A stretch of 64,000 nucleotides of DNA, from NCBI GenBank assembly GCA_940671915.1, contig CALNVZ010003425.1:36699936-36763935 (forward strand). Reading direction: 5' to 3'. The stretch comes from Paracentrotus lividus. Its lineage: Eukaryota > Echinodermata > Echinoidea > Camarodonta > Echinidae. The stretch's first letter is position 1; every line of letters starts with the position of its first letter. Of the stretch, positions 25,031 through 37,668 are shown in pieces. The notes under the pieces are model-generated. The model saw nothing but the letters and a program-made list of their open reading frames with translations, did not search any database and was not told where the DNA came from. The position numbers were made by a program, and so were the translations under genes.

Positions 25031-26030
25031 CACAATTGCGTTTTTCATATGGAAAAAAAATCACAACGCAAATACAAACGGAGACGTACAAAGGGCATTC
25101 ATTAGCTAAGAACAGGAAGTTGGCTTAATTACGGCTATGACGCTGTGTGTGAATAGAGCTTCCTGTCCGTCGGGCTTTTATAACATGTGTCACATCAATT
25201 CATGTACATGCGTTCTTCATAATAGAAAAACTCGGTCAATACATGGTCTTTTTACTCCATCCATGGTTTTACATTTTAGTATTATATCCCGCGTTACAAT
25301 ACACTATACATTATCAAGATGGTTATATGGACTGGAGTCTCATAATTATCTGATGAATTCAAATGCAATATATAATACAGGTATCACATAAGTGACCCTC
25401 TCGTCAGGTCAGATACAGTGCGTTTGTGTGAAAGTATATCTACTATATCAACAAAGCCCAAATAATTACCGATATGATAAGGCAGCACCAATAATAAAAA
25501 AACTACATATTTTACGCCAAAGATAGACAACACGTGATCTTGATTCGACATAGTGCATGTACATGTAGCATATTTATCTAAGTCAAATTACAGAGGCAGA
25601 ATGGCAGAATGGATCATCGATGGTTCGCCTGTTTATAACCTGTGCGGCTTTGTCCTGTAACATAAAATGACCAATCTTACAATTACTGATTGTAACTCTT
25701 TGTAAACAATTTAACATAGACTTACAATTGACATCAATCGTAAGATTAATCGTGTATTTTATGTTACAGGGCACATTTAATAGATATCAAGTCTTACCTG
25801 GCACTGAGAAGCAATGTTGTGAAAAAACGTGTGCCCGGAACGTGTGCAGGGTTAATTTTGTCGCGTGCCGTACCGTACTCGCGTGCCAAGAATTGAACTG
25901 ATACTGTGCGCATGATCATAATTGGCGTTCGGACGATTGCCCAGATTACGTAATCGCATAGACGGAGTCTTGGTTGCTTTGTTTCATGTTATCACTCTCT
26001 TCCTCCCTCTTCCCACATCTTTGTCGCGCG
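25031..26030. other. Gene-poor stretch
   Basis: No supported exon is seen. The inverted words around 25650-25685 and 25735-25765 (TGTAACATAAAATG..., matching ...TTTTATGTTACAGG) suggest a small foldback of about 150 bp. Confidence 0.3.
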
Positions 26031-26325
26031 CGCTCTCTCCTCCCCCCTCTCTCTCTCTCTCTCTCTCCTTCCTCTTTCTCTCCACCCCTCTCTCTCACCC
26101 CCCCCCCGCTTTCTCTCTCTTCTTTCTTTTCTCATTCTCACTCTATCTCTTCTCTCTCTCTCTCTCTCTCTCTGTCTACTCTTTTCTTTCTCTCTCTCTC
26201 TCTCTCTCTTTATTTCTCTTTCTCTCTTCTATCTCCTCTCTCTTAGTCTCTCTTTCTATCTCTCTTTCTCTCTCCCCCATCTCTGCCTCTCTCTCTTTCT
26301 TCTCCCATTTCCCCTTTCTCTTCAT
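26031..26325. repeat. CT-rich microsatellite
   Basis: Nearly pure (CT)n / CCTTTC polypyrimidine tract with an internal C run at 26098-26107. The Ser/Leu-rich frames across it are artefacts of the repeat. Confidence 0.9.
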
Positions 26326-27722
26326 TCATTTACACCTTTGAAAAATTATAGTAGGCCTATAGATGAGAGAATGATGGAATTTATTAGATGTTGACAAAGG
26401 CTTTTATCATTTGATTTGTTTTTATTATATATACATGTCGTCTCATCGAAAAAATGATTACAGGTAAAAGGCAAGCAATTACATTTCTAATTTACAAATA
26501 GAATATACACAGAAAAAGGACAATTCAAAGATACATAATATAGGAGGGACATCATTTGAAATAAAGTAAAAACGGCAAATACATATATTCAAATAGATGA
26601 ACTATCAGAATATAAAATACTTCTCCCGATTTGTTTCTAATATTAATTCATAGACAGTATTTTGACGAGCTTGCTACTTCGTATTGATATCTTAAGGTTA
26701 ATTACAGTGCATTGCAGAATTAATAAATCAGGGTGACCCTGGTTTATCCGCAAGGAATTAATTTCTAAATTCTAAATGAAATGAATGATTCCCTGCACTA
26801 ATTGTCCCATGATCCAATTATCAACAGATTAAATGACACTGTCATGACTGTTGATATAAATTTAAATCCACGTGAGTGCAATATTATTTCCCGGCAGAGA
26901 TGTTTAAAACAATTCAAGTCACGTACCCTCACTATTCAGAATTTATTGAAGCATAACTAAAATTTAAAATTTCGCTCATATTTGAAATACATTTGAACGC
27001 ATTTTTTTCCCCATCAATATGTCACATTATAATATTGAGGTAAATATATTATAATTTACTTCAGTAAGTGGATTTTCACACATTTATTTAGCTGGATAAT
27101 CACGACCCATGATGTAGTGCCAACCCCCGTTTGTAACGGAGATTTATTTACTCGGGTGCCCACCTTCATCCTTTGCCCTTCTCTTGGCACCATGCCACCA
27201 TAATTATTATATTCATTATTACTTCAGAGAAGTTAGAAACGAAACCTGTAAACAATTTCTGGAAAAATGAAACAGCTCCATGATTTCTTTCACTGATTGG
27301 GGGCACAGCCCCCTTGCCCCCCCCCCCCCCCCCCCCCCACTTTCGTCGCCCTTGATAATAGGGACCAACGGTCGGGGAATCGACAGAGACTCCGGAGACA
27401 GTTAATCCGGGCTTTATCTTGTCTATAAGATCATGAAGATGTAATTGGGTTAAGTTGCAATAGGCTTTATTTTAGGTTTATGGTTAGAGACAATGTTGAG
27501 TTGAGGGCTGAAGTTAGCGATTCGATTAGGTCTTTATCATGTTTATGTTAGAAATAAACCGCGGAGCATTGCCCGACCAAAATATGTTACAGACCCACTC
27601 TAACTTGAGTTATATTCTTATAACAAAAGGTTTTCTAAGGGATATGAACCTATAACAAAATTGTTTTAATAGCCTATGGCGAGTTGTTCCATTTTATCTT
27701 TTGATTAAAGCAGGCTGGATTT
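26326..27722. other. Intergenic sequence downstream of the first SLC27A2-like gene
   Basis: No gene is supported. A 22-C tract occupies 27317-27338 and the dispersed repeat related to 24771-25010 lies at about 27440-27590. The gene's 3' UTR begins left of 27723, but its polyadenylation site was not identified with confidence. Confidence 0.35.
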
Positions 27723-28909
27723 TTACAACTTTGAATGACCCGCCATTATCATTTTGATATGGTCTTGATTAATCGGTTGGTAGGTGTTCTGTGATGGATC
27801 AATGATGTACACCTGACCGTACCCATCTGGAGCAAAACTTCTCTTCATCAGTTCAGTCTTCTTGTGTTTAAAGGTAGCCGTTATCTCCATCTCATCGAGG
27901 AGGCGAAGGAACTTTGGCCGGGCGTAGTCCGGGAGGGATGAGGTAATGTGTTGGTAGAGAGCTGGAAGATCCAACTTGGCGGCTTGGTGTAGAACAATGG
28001 ATGCCATCCCAGCCTTTCCGTCGTGACCTGGAAATTGAGAGATGTCGATAAATAATCAAATATGTACGTCCTATCCGAAGAAGTTATTTTTATGATTTGT
28101 ATAATCAATGACTTGGTTAGAAACGTGTTTGTATATCACATAACGAATGCGTCATTTATTCTCTAAAAGCCTCCATTACAAATGCCACTGCGAACGGTTG
28201 AGGACACTATGCGAACGATTTTAAAGACATTTTCGTAAGAACTTCGTAAGGACGTACAGAAACTAGCTTACGCAGACCGTTCGTAAGTTTGAAGACTGGT
28301 CAATGGAGTTGTCCAAGACTTTTTTCAACTTCCTTTGAAACTTCCGTTTGTAAGACGATCGTACGAACGTCGTAAGAAAGCCGTACGAAAGTAAGCTCCA
28401 TCTACGAATCTTTACAAACTCCTGAACTCCAGAGATTCGTACGAACACATTTCTCGTGCGAACATTTATGACGGTCACCATAACTTAACTCTGTTAAAAC
28501 TGAAATCAATGACGATGAATTAAGAAATGTAGAAATGAAAAGAGGAATGGACGTCGAGGTACACATGAATATAGAGTTAAAGCAACATTATAATAAGACA
28601 TATTTATCACTTGACCTGGTACGTATACTCCGTATATATTGGCTTCTAGAATGGCTGGGAATGAGCTAAGGACGTGAGAGACCTCCATGGTAGATACATT
28701 CTCTCCTTTCCATCTACAAAAAAAAGGAGAAAAGATAAATGGTTTAAAATCGATTTATCATGTAGATTATATCGATGAATTAATACATGGCGGATTCAGT
28801 GTGGGGAAGAGGTGTCTCGTACAGAGTCAGATCCAAGATTGGAAAATGGGGATGCAGTCCAAATATTGGAGCTGATAATGATGACAATGATGATGATAAT
28901 GATGATGAC

Positions 28910-28940
<31 letters not shown>

Positions 28941-31900
28941 TTGATAATGATGATGATCTTGATGATGATAGTGATGATGATAATGATGATGATCTTGATG
29001 ATGATGGTGATGATGATGATGATGACGACGATGATGATGATGATTTCGATGTGACGATGGCGATGATGATTATGGTGTCAGTGATGATGATGACTCACCT
29101 GAAAGTATCCCCTAGGCGGTCAATGAAGTAGACATATTCATCGATATCGATCTTCATAAGATCACTAGAATTGAAATATGCATCTCCTTTGACCTTTACA
29201 TCTCTTACAATCTTCTTCCGGGTCATCTCTTCCGGTCCGCGATATCCAACGAAATTTGAACGATCTGTGATCTGAAGTAACATCAAACCCGTTGAACCTG
29301 GATGACAGGAAATCAACATTTAAGAATATGAACGGTAATGTCCCGATTTCAGTGCCGTACATGCCGTAAGCCATTCTACTCTATACTGAAGAACTTAGTG
29401 AGAATGGCATGTTGGCAAAGAGGGGATTGACAATGGGAAAGATTCTGCAAAAACAAAACAAAAATGGGTCGTATCTTTATTCATGAACTTTATTTACAAT
29501 GTTCATCAAACTATAAGAAAATACGAAGATATCGTAAGAGATATTAAAAGTTCTTTCAACATTTCGTTTCAAACTCGGCTACATTCATCAACTGATAACC
29601 AATCCTATTGCTCTCTGAACATCATTTCAAGCCATGCAGGGGTTCTAGCCACCCCCTAATAAAAATGTCCGTTTGCAAACTTTTCGTTTTTTCAGGATTT
29701 TGGCAAATATTAGAAATTTTGTTTCTATGAGAAATTTTGCAAGTACTAATATTACATTAGCCCGAGATGTTACTTTGAAAAATAATTTTAGACTGTGACG
29801 ATTCGTTTTGATTTTTTTGTTCTAGCTTTGTCGGCAATTTTGTTTTTCTTTACTTTGTGTTCTTTATCCAAGGCATCTACCATGTCAAGAAATTAAATAG
29901 ATCCCTTTCTTTAAAACATGAATTGAAAGTTTGATTTTACCACGAGGAAGTTGAACGCAAAGACCGTCTCGACCACGTCTTGGTTCTCCGCTCTCGTAGT
30001 CATAGTCCACGATCTCGACATTGTTAAATTTCCTCTGAAAAAAATATCAGAGGCATTATAATGTTTTGGAGACATTGGTAATGCAGATCGGATTAATCAC
30101 AAATGAGAGGGAAATTATCAGTTTAGGAGATCTAAATATCAATTCATGTGTGGATGACATACAGTAATTGGCATATACAACGGATGAAAGGCCGAAAAAT
30201 TCACCCATCAAGCAACCCATTTGGTGTTACCAGGGAAGTGTATAACTCATTGGTGTAACAGTGGCTGATCCAGGCGGGGGCAGAGATGCGTCCCCTATTA
30301 ATTTGATCACTCATGGACTGTACATGTTAAAATGGGAGAAAAAAAAAATCGGCGACGCCCCCTATCTGGCCTGGCGCCCCCTATTTTCAAATATTGGATC
30401 CGCCACAAGGGGGGGGGGGTACCTTTAGAATCCATGAATATCTGCCGACACTGCCCATATGGCCATCTACATTCACGAAGGCGTGGTTGCCCTCCGTAGC
30501 GCCGTAGAACTCGTAGATGGGACCGATATTGAAGCGAGTTTGGAACTCCTCCCAGATGTCGAGTCGTAATCCATTCCCGATCGCCCTGACTGGACGAGGA
30601 TAGTCACCATCTTGTTCTTTCTTCAACCAAAACAAAGAAATATATTGGAATTACCTGTTAACAAGCTCCCCAAAATCAATAAAAAGGGCTTTAATCGAAA
30701 TAATGACCAAGGGAAAATTTTAACCCCAAAAAAGGAAGAAAAAAAAGTAATTGCGAAATTTAATTCAAATACACTGTTCGTCATAAAGGTGAAATATTTT
30801 TTCTTTCTCCAGCGACATTACGTTGCTCTGGCTTTAATTTCTCGAATGTGTTGGTCACCGCTTTCACTTTTCGGGATCCTGGCTATATTTTGGACGTTCC
30901 CTTAACCCTTCCCGGAGATTTTTCTTCACCCCCAAGATGGCAATTTTTGTCATTTTTCCTTATTTTGGGGGCCCTTTTTGTTTACGCAACCCACCAAGGC
31001 CCCCTCAGCCAAACATAAATCAAAATAAAATATTATCTGTAGTTACCATTTACAACCTTGTCATCAGGCTAAAAAAAATTGGGGAAATGATAATAATTAA
31101 GGGTTAAAGCTTGTTTATTTATTTCAGCATAAAGGTGGGATAAAATATTCCGAATTTTCACCAATCACACCTTTGAAATTTAACCCCTCCCCTAGACAAG
31201 AGTAGTACCTAAGCCTGTCCCCATATATTTAGATTTAACTTAAAAGAACAATATAAACAATACACCTCAGACGAGTTTCCTAGGGGTAGGACTGAGGGGC
31301 GGCTTGATCGGCCGGGTAAAGAAGAAAAAAAAAAAGGGCCCGAAAATGAGAAAAAATGACAAAAATGGGAATCATGGGGGTTGAAAAAACTTTTTGGGAG
31401 AATGTTCAAGATATAGCCAGGGTCCAAAAAAGTAAAAGCAGGGACAAACATATTCAAGAAATTAAAGCCGGAACAAAATCATGCTGCTAGAGCGGCAAAA
31501 AAATATTCCACCTTTATGACGGACAGTGTAATTGTAAAAATTGTACCAAAATATTAGGTTTAATAAAAATAAAAATATATTATGAATGACAGCGCCATAA
31601 AAACTAAAAACAACAATAACATCAAGCATATATAGGGAATGAAATTCAATTAATTTTAATTCATTTTGTATTCATAAAAGTCGAGTAACACTGTCAATAG
31701 TAATAACCTTCACATCAATAACATCATTAGCGTCGTTATTGAGAGACAAAGTAAAAGTGGAAAGACAGAAAAAATCTCATTCATCAAATTTGTTATATTT
31801 GGACCAGGAAAATACTTGCAATAGTACGCGGTTGAAAAACATTAATAATCCATGGGGATATTTATTTTGCTCTTTTTAAAAGCAAAAAAAAAAAAAAAAA

Positions 31901-34900
31901 AAATCGTTATTAGAAGTCACTGCACATACCTTAGATTGAGCCAGGAGATACCTGCATATCTCTCCGATGTATTGAAAGATAGTCGCCTGAAATCTTCTGA
32001 TATCATTCCAGAAACGCGACGCTGAGAACTTCTTTGCAATGGCCATGGTGGCCCCTGGTAAAACAGTGAATATATATAGAAAGACTATCGACAGGTTGTC
32101 ATGTCTAAATAAGTTGTAGGCCTACATCACTTCTTTATATTTGCAAGTACAGTGGGTCCACCAAAAATGTATACCCAATGTTGCGAGCCTTGTGTTAAAA
32201 TTGTATAACTTATGTGACCATAAATCTTTTCTCATATTCCGTTTCAAGTATTATAGTAAACCTGAGTTGTCATAGATGCCTGAGCACTTGGGGCTTTGAA
32301 AAAAAAATGAATCAAAATCGGCTTGTATCAAGTTTTATCAGAGCCAATTAATGATTTCCAGGTCATTCGTTCATTGTAATCAACTACAGCACTCGTCAAA
32401 AGCACCAATAACAGGTGATTTGCATCGAATGATCGCTTTTGTCATACGATGATGACACCAAAAAAAGTAAAGGGTATGTGGAGATGTTGCCACGGCGACT
32501 GATCAGTCGCGAAGAACTCGAGGAGCCATAAAATAAAGTCGCTGCGACGTCTCCAGCAGTCTCATTTATCTCTTAAAGTTCTTCAATCGATAGGCTAAGT
32601 CGGAGCGACTTGCTTGCGACTGGAAAAGGGTCAAAATAAATCGAACATGTTAAAAGTTTCCGCGACTCCCTGGAGAATCAGGAGACGTTGCGGTGACTCT
32701 AAAGAATAGAGCCTCGAACAAGCGTAGAACTACATAATATCATAGTCAGTAAGATAGGGTTATATCCACTTGGTCTAATTGCCTTTTCGTCTAATAGACA
32801 ATTTGACCAATTGTATTTTCGTCTAATTTTGGTCTATTACCAGTCTGTTACAGGAATTGACTAAGTGGCGTCAGACCAGCTGGACATTAGACGAAAATGA
32901 TCATAGGACCAAATAGCGAAATGGTAAATAGGCGAAGTGGCAATCACACCAAAAATTAATTAGAAAAACTAGATGTAGACGATCCCTACCATAATAAATG
33001 CTCCCTGAGACAGCCATGAGGAGTGCTGCAGAATGGTAGATAGGTAGACAGATGTAGTAGACATCTTCTGGTGAGAGACCCGTATTAGAGTGGTAAAAGA
33101 TGGCTCCAGCTAATGGTTTGGAATGTGGGATGATAGCTGGTTTCGGCATTCCTAGAGGGTAGGGGGAGAAGGAGAGAAGAATGAAATAATAATAAATGAG
33201 TGATCTAATAATAATAAACATATTAAGAATAGTTGATATCTATAACGCGTAATTAACAGTTTCATCTCTATGCGCTTTACGTTGATACCGGGGGTTGGGG
33301 GCATTTCATTGGTGCATGGGGAAGAGCAATGTAGATAAAAGGCCTTGTCCAAGGACATAAGTGCCATGCCGGGACCGAACCAAAGACCTTTGTATCCTAG
33401 TCAACTAATCATGCTGATTAACCCACTCGACATGAAAGTGGTCATTTTGTCATATTCAGGGGAAACTTGGTAAAATAAAAGCAAGAGATGTATGGTACGA
33501 CTTGATTTAGAACAGAGTCCATTCCAATTGTTCGTTTTCATTTTTTTTTTTTTAATAGAAATAAGAACCATCTGACATTATCACTGAGTAAGAAGATATA
33601 AAATACACGTATGTTACTTGGAATTCTCCCTGAAAATTCATAGAGATTCATAAAAACGGGTTAAAAAACAATGGATTATGGATATCATGAATTAAATTCC
33701 ACATATTATTAATCTTGATTTCAAGTGACGAGGTAAGCTTCCTCAGCGAGCTGGATGTACGCGCTATATTTCCTCAGCTTTGCTTTGGAAAGATAGCTAT
33801 CCAGCTTGCCTCTGAACTGATAGTTTGTCCATCACTTTCATCAAACGGTGATAGTTTGCTTACTATTCTTAATCTATTCTATATTATACCAAACAGACTT
33901 TGAGACTCTACAGAAATAATCATAAAAAACTTTGGCCTACCTGTTGTTCCCGATGTGAATATATAACAGCTGATATCACCGAGTCCTGAGATCGGAATAG
34001 AAGGGAGGTGTTCTCCAGACACGGTAGATATCTCCATGGTAACCACATCATCAGGTGGTAGTAGACCTGGGATGCGAGCATCATTGATCATCCACAGACC
34101 GATGTTGAGGTCTCGTAGAGCAGGTTGGAGCTCAAGGATCACATCCAGAAATTCTGAAAGGGGTGGAATATATTTCAAGTTTAATATTCAGTTAAATCAA
34201 ATTGAAACTAAATCTTCCGTAACAATAGGCCTATTACATGATTTGTATGGAGATAGTTTATCCTAAGTCCTATCAGAAACCAAAATGAAATAAAGACATG
34301 GATAATGTCGGATAGTGACTTAAAAAAAAAATATTCGTGTAGTTGGTTTGAAATACGTATTTAGATTGATTAAACAAATTATCAACTATTCAACTTTAAC
34401 TCGACGAGGCCCCTATTTTAAGACTCCTGGGTTTCTCATACATATTTGAAGAACGTATAGTATTGATATATAGCGTATATCATAATTATATTGAGTGAGA
34501 TATGGGTTCTACGTCAACTACCCCTGGACAATTACCCACCGGACAACTACCACCGCCAGAAATCTACCCCTATCTCTATACCTCAACCCATAGGTACCCT
34601 ATTTCTGGGGGGGGGGGGGTAATTGTCCTGGGGGTAATTATCCTGATACGATATAAAATCATACCTGACCCAAAGATGATGTATTTCGACTGGCTTGCTT
34701 TGATACAGTGTAGAAGAGCTTGTCCCTTTAAGTTGCAGTTGATCATACTCGCTATGATACCTTTCTTCTGCAATCCTAACCACGTCCAAACGATGGTAGG
34801 TCCGTTATGGAATAAAACACAAATGGCATCTCCTTTCCCTAAACTGGGATCCGAACCGCTGACCCACCGAGCCGTGCGGTTCACATTCCCCGCAACCTCA

Positions 34901-35160
34901 CCGTACGTGTACGCTTCACGCTCATATAGTATACAAGGATGGTTGGGCCTTTCTCGTGCATTCTCTTCAAAGAAATCAAGGATGGAAAGTTTAGAGTTCT
35001 GGCAATGCTCCATAATTTTAAAATACTTTTTCAACTTGATATAAAACTTGACATCATCCAAAAGCTTGGGATATTTCCATCGTAGCAATGCGTAACCAGG
35101 AGGGATAGACGCACCTGCGATTACAGCAGCTTTCTGTCCAATGTTCCACGAAGCAGACAT
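27723..35160 (-). CDS. slc27a2: Very-long-chain acyl-CoA synthetase / fatty-acid transport protein (SLC27A2-like), paralogue A
   Basis: Nine coding exons: 34665-35160, 33941-34153, 32990-33151, 31930-32054, 30423-30620, 29941-30034, 29099-29297, 28616-28713, 27723-28027. All join in frame with GT-AG borders and give 629 residues (human SLC27A2: 620). The enzyme activates long and very long fatty acids to acyl-CoA, driving uptake at ER or peroxisome. A hydrophobic N-terminal segment (11-26) is followed by the AMP-binding motif [12 protein letters not shown] (229-240), the [10 protein letters not shown] segment, YGATEGN (371-377) and the family signature [16 protein letters not shown] (from 492). 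The protein ends GHSKL, a PTS1 peroxisomal signal. The TGD/SGD segment before the signature reads NSSD (472-475), unlike paralogue B. ATG 35160 opens the exon at the family's usual N-terminus. The tandem paralogue starts 18.8 kb to the right. Orthology with SLC27A2 versus A6 is not separable. Confidence 0.93.
28170..28470. repeat. TTCGTACGAA-rich intronic repeat
   Basis: In the last intron of paralogue A, words such as TTCGTAAG, CTTACGAA, CGTACGAA and GCGAACG recur on both strands, including CTTTCGTAC/GTACGAAAG pairs. The pattern suggests a degenerate foldback element. Borders are not defined. Confidence 0.4.
28872..29096. repeat. GAT trinucleotide array
   Basis: About 225 bp of GAT/GAC/AAT triplets in the intron after exon 7 of paralogue A. 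On the gene strand the ATC repeats begin right after the GTGAGT donor at 29098. Acidic or methionine-rich frames across it are repeat artefacts. Confidence 0.9.
30259..30407. mobile_element. GGATCC-type MITE beside exon 5 donor
   Basis: It starts CAGTGGCTGATCCAGG and ends GGATCCGCCAC, imperfect inverted ends of the family also seen at 35672, 38083 and 58871. It contains TGGACTGTACATGTTAAAAT, the counterpart of ATTTTAACATGTACAGTCAA in the 58871 copy. It lies 14 bp inside the intron from the exon 5 donor. Confidence 0.55.
30772..31528. mobile_element. Palindromic Tc1/mariner-like element, copy 3 (intronic)
   Basis: Termini CACTGTTCGTCATAAAGGTG and mirrored CAGTG lie between TA dinucleotides. 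The two arms are reverse complements, as in the 11871 and 23324 copies, but the centre is shorter. It sits in the intron between exons 4 and 5 of paralogue A. Confidence 0.65.
33285..33430 (-). mobile_element. tRNA-related SINE remnant
   Basis: Read on the minus strand, the segment has a degenerate promoter-like head and then GGTTCGGTCCC in place of a B box GGTTCGAATCC, followed by GGCACTTATGTCCTTGGACAAGG, the arrangement common in animal tRNA-derived SINEs. It is diverged, and lies in the intron between exons 2 and 3 of paralogue A. Confidence 0.4.
34506..34652. mobile_element. CCCCTGGACAATTACCC foldback, copy 1
   Basis: GTTCTACGTCAACTACCCCTGG and GGACAATTACCC at the left are mirrored by GGGTAATTGTCCTGGGGG at the right around a 12-G tract. 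The same vocabulary occurs at 38928-39066. This copy ends about 12 bp from the exon 1 donor (34664) of paralogue A. Confidence 0.5.
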
Positions 35161-35671
35161 TTTATTCAGCTTTCAAAATATCTTCAAATGTAGAAAGCTT
35201 ATATATGTTCCATGTAGAACTATACTTACGATTGATTTCCTATACTGACTATATATAGTTTGTAATTATGAACAGTAAGTCAAAATAATGTACAGACTCG
35301 TCCCTATACATATAAAATAAGAAATGTATGTATAGATGACTTGACGTATTATACACCCCTGTTTGTCAACATTATAAGTGAATCAACAAAGTATGTTGGA
35401 CTTTGTATCTCAGAGTATTTAAAACTGTTATTGTCCTTACAGTTAATTTAAATGGTAGGCCTACATATATGATCATATTTTACTACCGGTCATGCCGGTA
35501 GATATGAATAAATTGTGTTGAATTAAAGTGGCAATCTACTTGATGACTTGAAGGAATTGTAATTTCGACTTCATTTATAAATCTACTTGTAAAAGTATTG
35601 TAAAAATAAATCACCAAAGTTGACTTCTCATATATGGCGACATTTATTATTTCACCAAGTGTTCATGATAC

Positions 35672-35863
35672 GCTGGCGAATCCAGGATTTGAAAATAGGG
35701 GGCGGGGCACTACAAAATTATAACTGGGGGCGCCACCCAAGNNNNNNNNNNNNNNNNNNNNNNNNNTTGTCCGATTTTACTCATAGCCATCAGTCACTGA
35801 GTGTTGTTTAAAATTAACAGCCCAGGTGCGCGTCCATAAGCCCCCCTGCCTGATCCGCCACTA
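35672..35863. mobile_element. GGATCC-type MITE containing the gap
   Basis: It starts CTGGCGAATCCAGGATTTG and ends CCTGATCCGCCACTA, inverted ends of the family. G and C tracts lie inside. The 25-N gap falls in its middle. Confidence 0.5.
35742..35766. other. Assembly gap (25 N)
   Basis: Exactly 25 unknown bases. The fixed size suggests a placeholder rather than a measured gap. Confidence 0.97.
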
Positions 35864-35944
35864 TGTGTGACAATAAGTTGTATACCCAGCAAGCCGCTAT
35901 TGTTGGAAAACTTTTGACATTACACACACGTTATTATCCCCCCC

Positions 35945-36440
35945 CCAAAAAAAAAATAATAAAATAAAAATAAAATAAAATAAAAATAAAATAGTAATAA
36001 AAAATATAATAATATAATTAATAATATAATTAATAATAATATAATAATAATTAATATATAATATATAATATAATATATTTATTATATTAATGATTTATAT
36101 ATATATTCTAATTTATTAATATTATATAATATTATCTATTATATAATAATATAATAATATATATATATCATAATATTATAATATAATACTTATATAATTT
36201 ATTATAATATTATAATATATATTATTAATATTTATATACTTTGATAATTATTGATTATATTATTTATATCATTATATTATATTATCTTTATATTATTATT
36301 ATAATATTAATATTTGAATGAATGTTTATAATTAATATATTAATTATAATAATACTTATATATATTTATATATAATATATATATATATAATATATATTAA
36401 TATAATATATATCTAATAATAATATTATATAATTATATAT
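35945..36440. repeat. Extreme AT tract
   Basis: About 500 bp of almost only A and T, with TATA/ATAAT words and a (AAATA)n start. It follows the gap and precedes a region that looks like uncorrected sequence. Confidence 0.9.
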
Positions 36441-36734
36441 AGCAGACTTCGTGAGGGGAAACAGTTACATCTCGAAGATCCGTCCTCACGACATACCTCG
36501 CAGTCAAGGAACGGGCAGCGGCTGAATATCAGACTGAGGTGAGGATCAACGATGTGGCGTCAAGGCGAAGTCAACCGGTGTAATTGGTCCCGGGGTTGTG
36601 AGAGGGGAATCGAGTGCTTCCCGTCTCCGAACATCCAGGATCTAGCGAATCCTCCAGCAAAGGCAGCGATTCTCGGCACAACTAGAATTATTCGAAAACC
36701 ACTTGGAACTAAAGTTGCCCTTGAAATCTTCGTT
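36441..36734. other. Unplaced-looking sequence between AT tract and duplication
   Basis: A GC-richer patch without repeat or gene resemblance. A 64-codon frame exists but has no family similarity. It may be low-quality sequence from gap closure. Confidence 0.35.
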
Positions 36735-37637
36735 GCTTTTTGTTAAGCGACAGTCTTTCGGAATACGGACTTTGGATCCTGTTCTACTCATGAATAATAT
36801 ATACATAATAATAACAATAAATAAATAAATAATAAGTGTTTAAAAAATGATAAATCGGCTGTCGCGCCCACCAATTTTTTTTTTTCAATTCTTTTTAGTC
36901 ATGCAATTGGGGTCCGTGGTTGTATAAATAATTTTGTTTTGCCTGTTGATTTTTATGTTTACAATGTCAAAAAAAGTTTGAATGTCTTACCTCTAAATAT
37001 CAGTCATCGTGGCGACGGCATGGGCTCGACTTATCTTTAATATCTATTCATTTCGTCTGAAGGTAGAGTGGCCTTTAAGGCTATGCGTTCGTATTTAAAA
37101 TTACATACATTATTATTGATAGGGTGGCCAGTGTGTTTTTGTCTATTACACTATTGGCCGTTCGTGATCAGTGTTTATCAAGGTGATCCCATTTCTTTTA
37201 TGGTCCCATGAATCTCGGGCGTGGGAGGTGCGGGTCCGGTGGGCGGGACCGGCTGGTGGCAGCCCCCTTTCGCGGGTGACTAAAAGTTTGAGGCCTTACT
37301 TCGAGCCCCCCCCCCCACTCGAGAGTATTTGGCCACTTGACCTATTCAAAGAATGGCGTTACAAACCTAAATGCGTTAGAGGTGTGGCCTACAAATCTGT
37401 TTCAATTTGCAGCTCCCCCCTTTTTTTTCGTGAAATTCTGCGATCCGCGCACTGGTACAGAGTGGTAAACAGCTCATTGGCCTAGAGGCGGACTCAGGGA
37501 TTGTTGAAATAAGGGTTTGCTGCGAAAAACATTCTGGATATAATAATGGTGTTCTTTGCGTGGTTTTTCATGCACATTCGTGCTTTTTGTTAAAGCAAAG
37601 TCTTTCAAGGAAAAATACGGACTTGATCCTGTTTATC

Positions 37638-37668
<31 letters not shown>

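Noticed and set aside
25922-26341. Ser/Leu-rich 139-codon frame
   Set aside because: Product of the CT microsatellite; no domain, no splice context.
28787-29131. Acidic (poly-Asp) and Met-rich frames
   Set aside because: They are translations of the GAT trinucleotide array in an intron of paralogue A.
33360-33430. tRNA gene on the minus strand
   Set aside because: Only a degenerate B box and no cloverleaf; fits a SINE remnant better.
34502-35044. 180-codon plus-strand frame
   Set aside because: Antisense shadow of exon 1 of paralogue A; the minus frame has family motifs and correct splice borders.
36552-36746. 64-codon frame next to the AT tract
   Set aside because: Lies in sequence likely to be error-rich gap closure; no similarity recognised.
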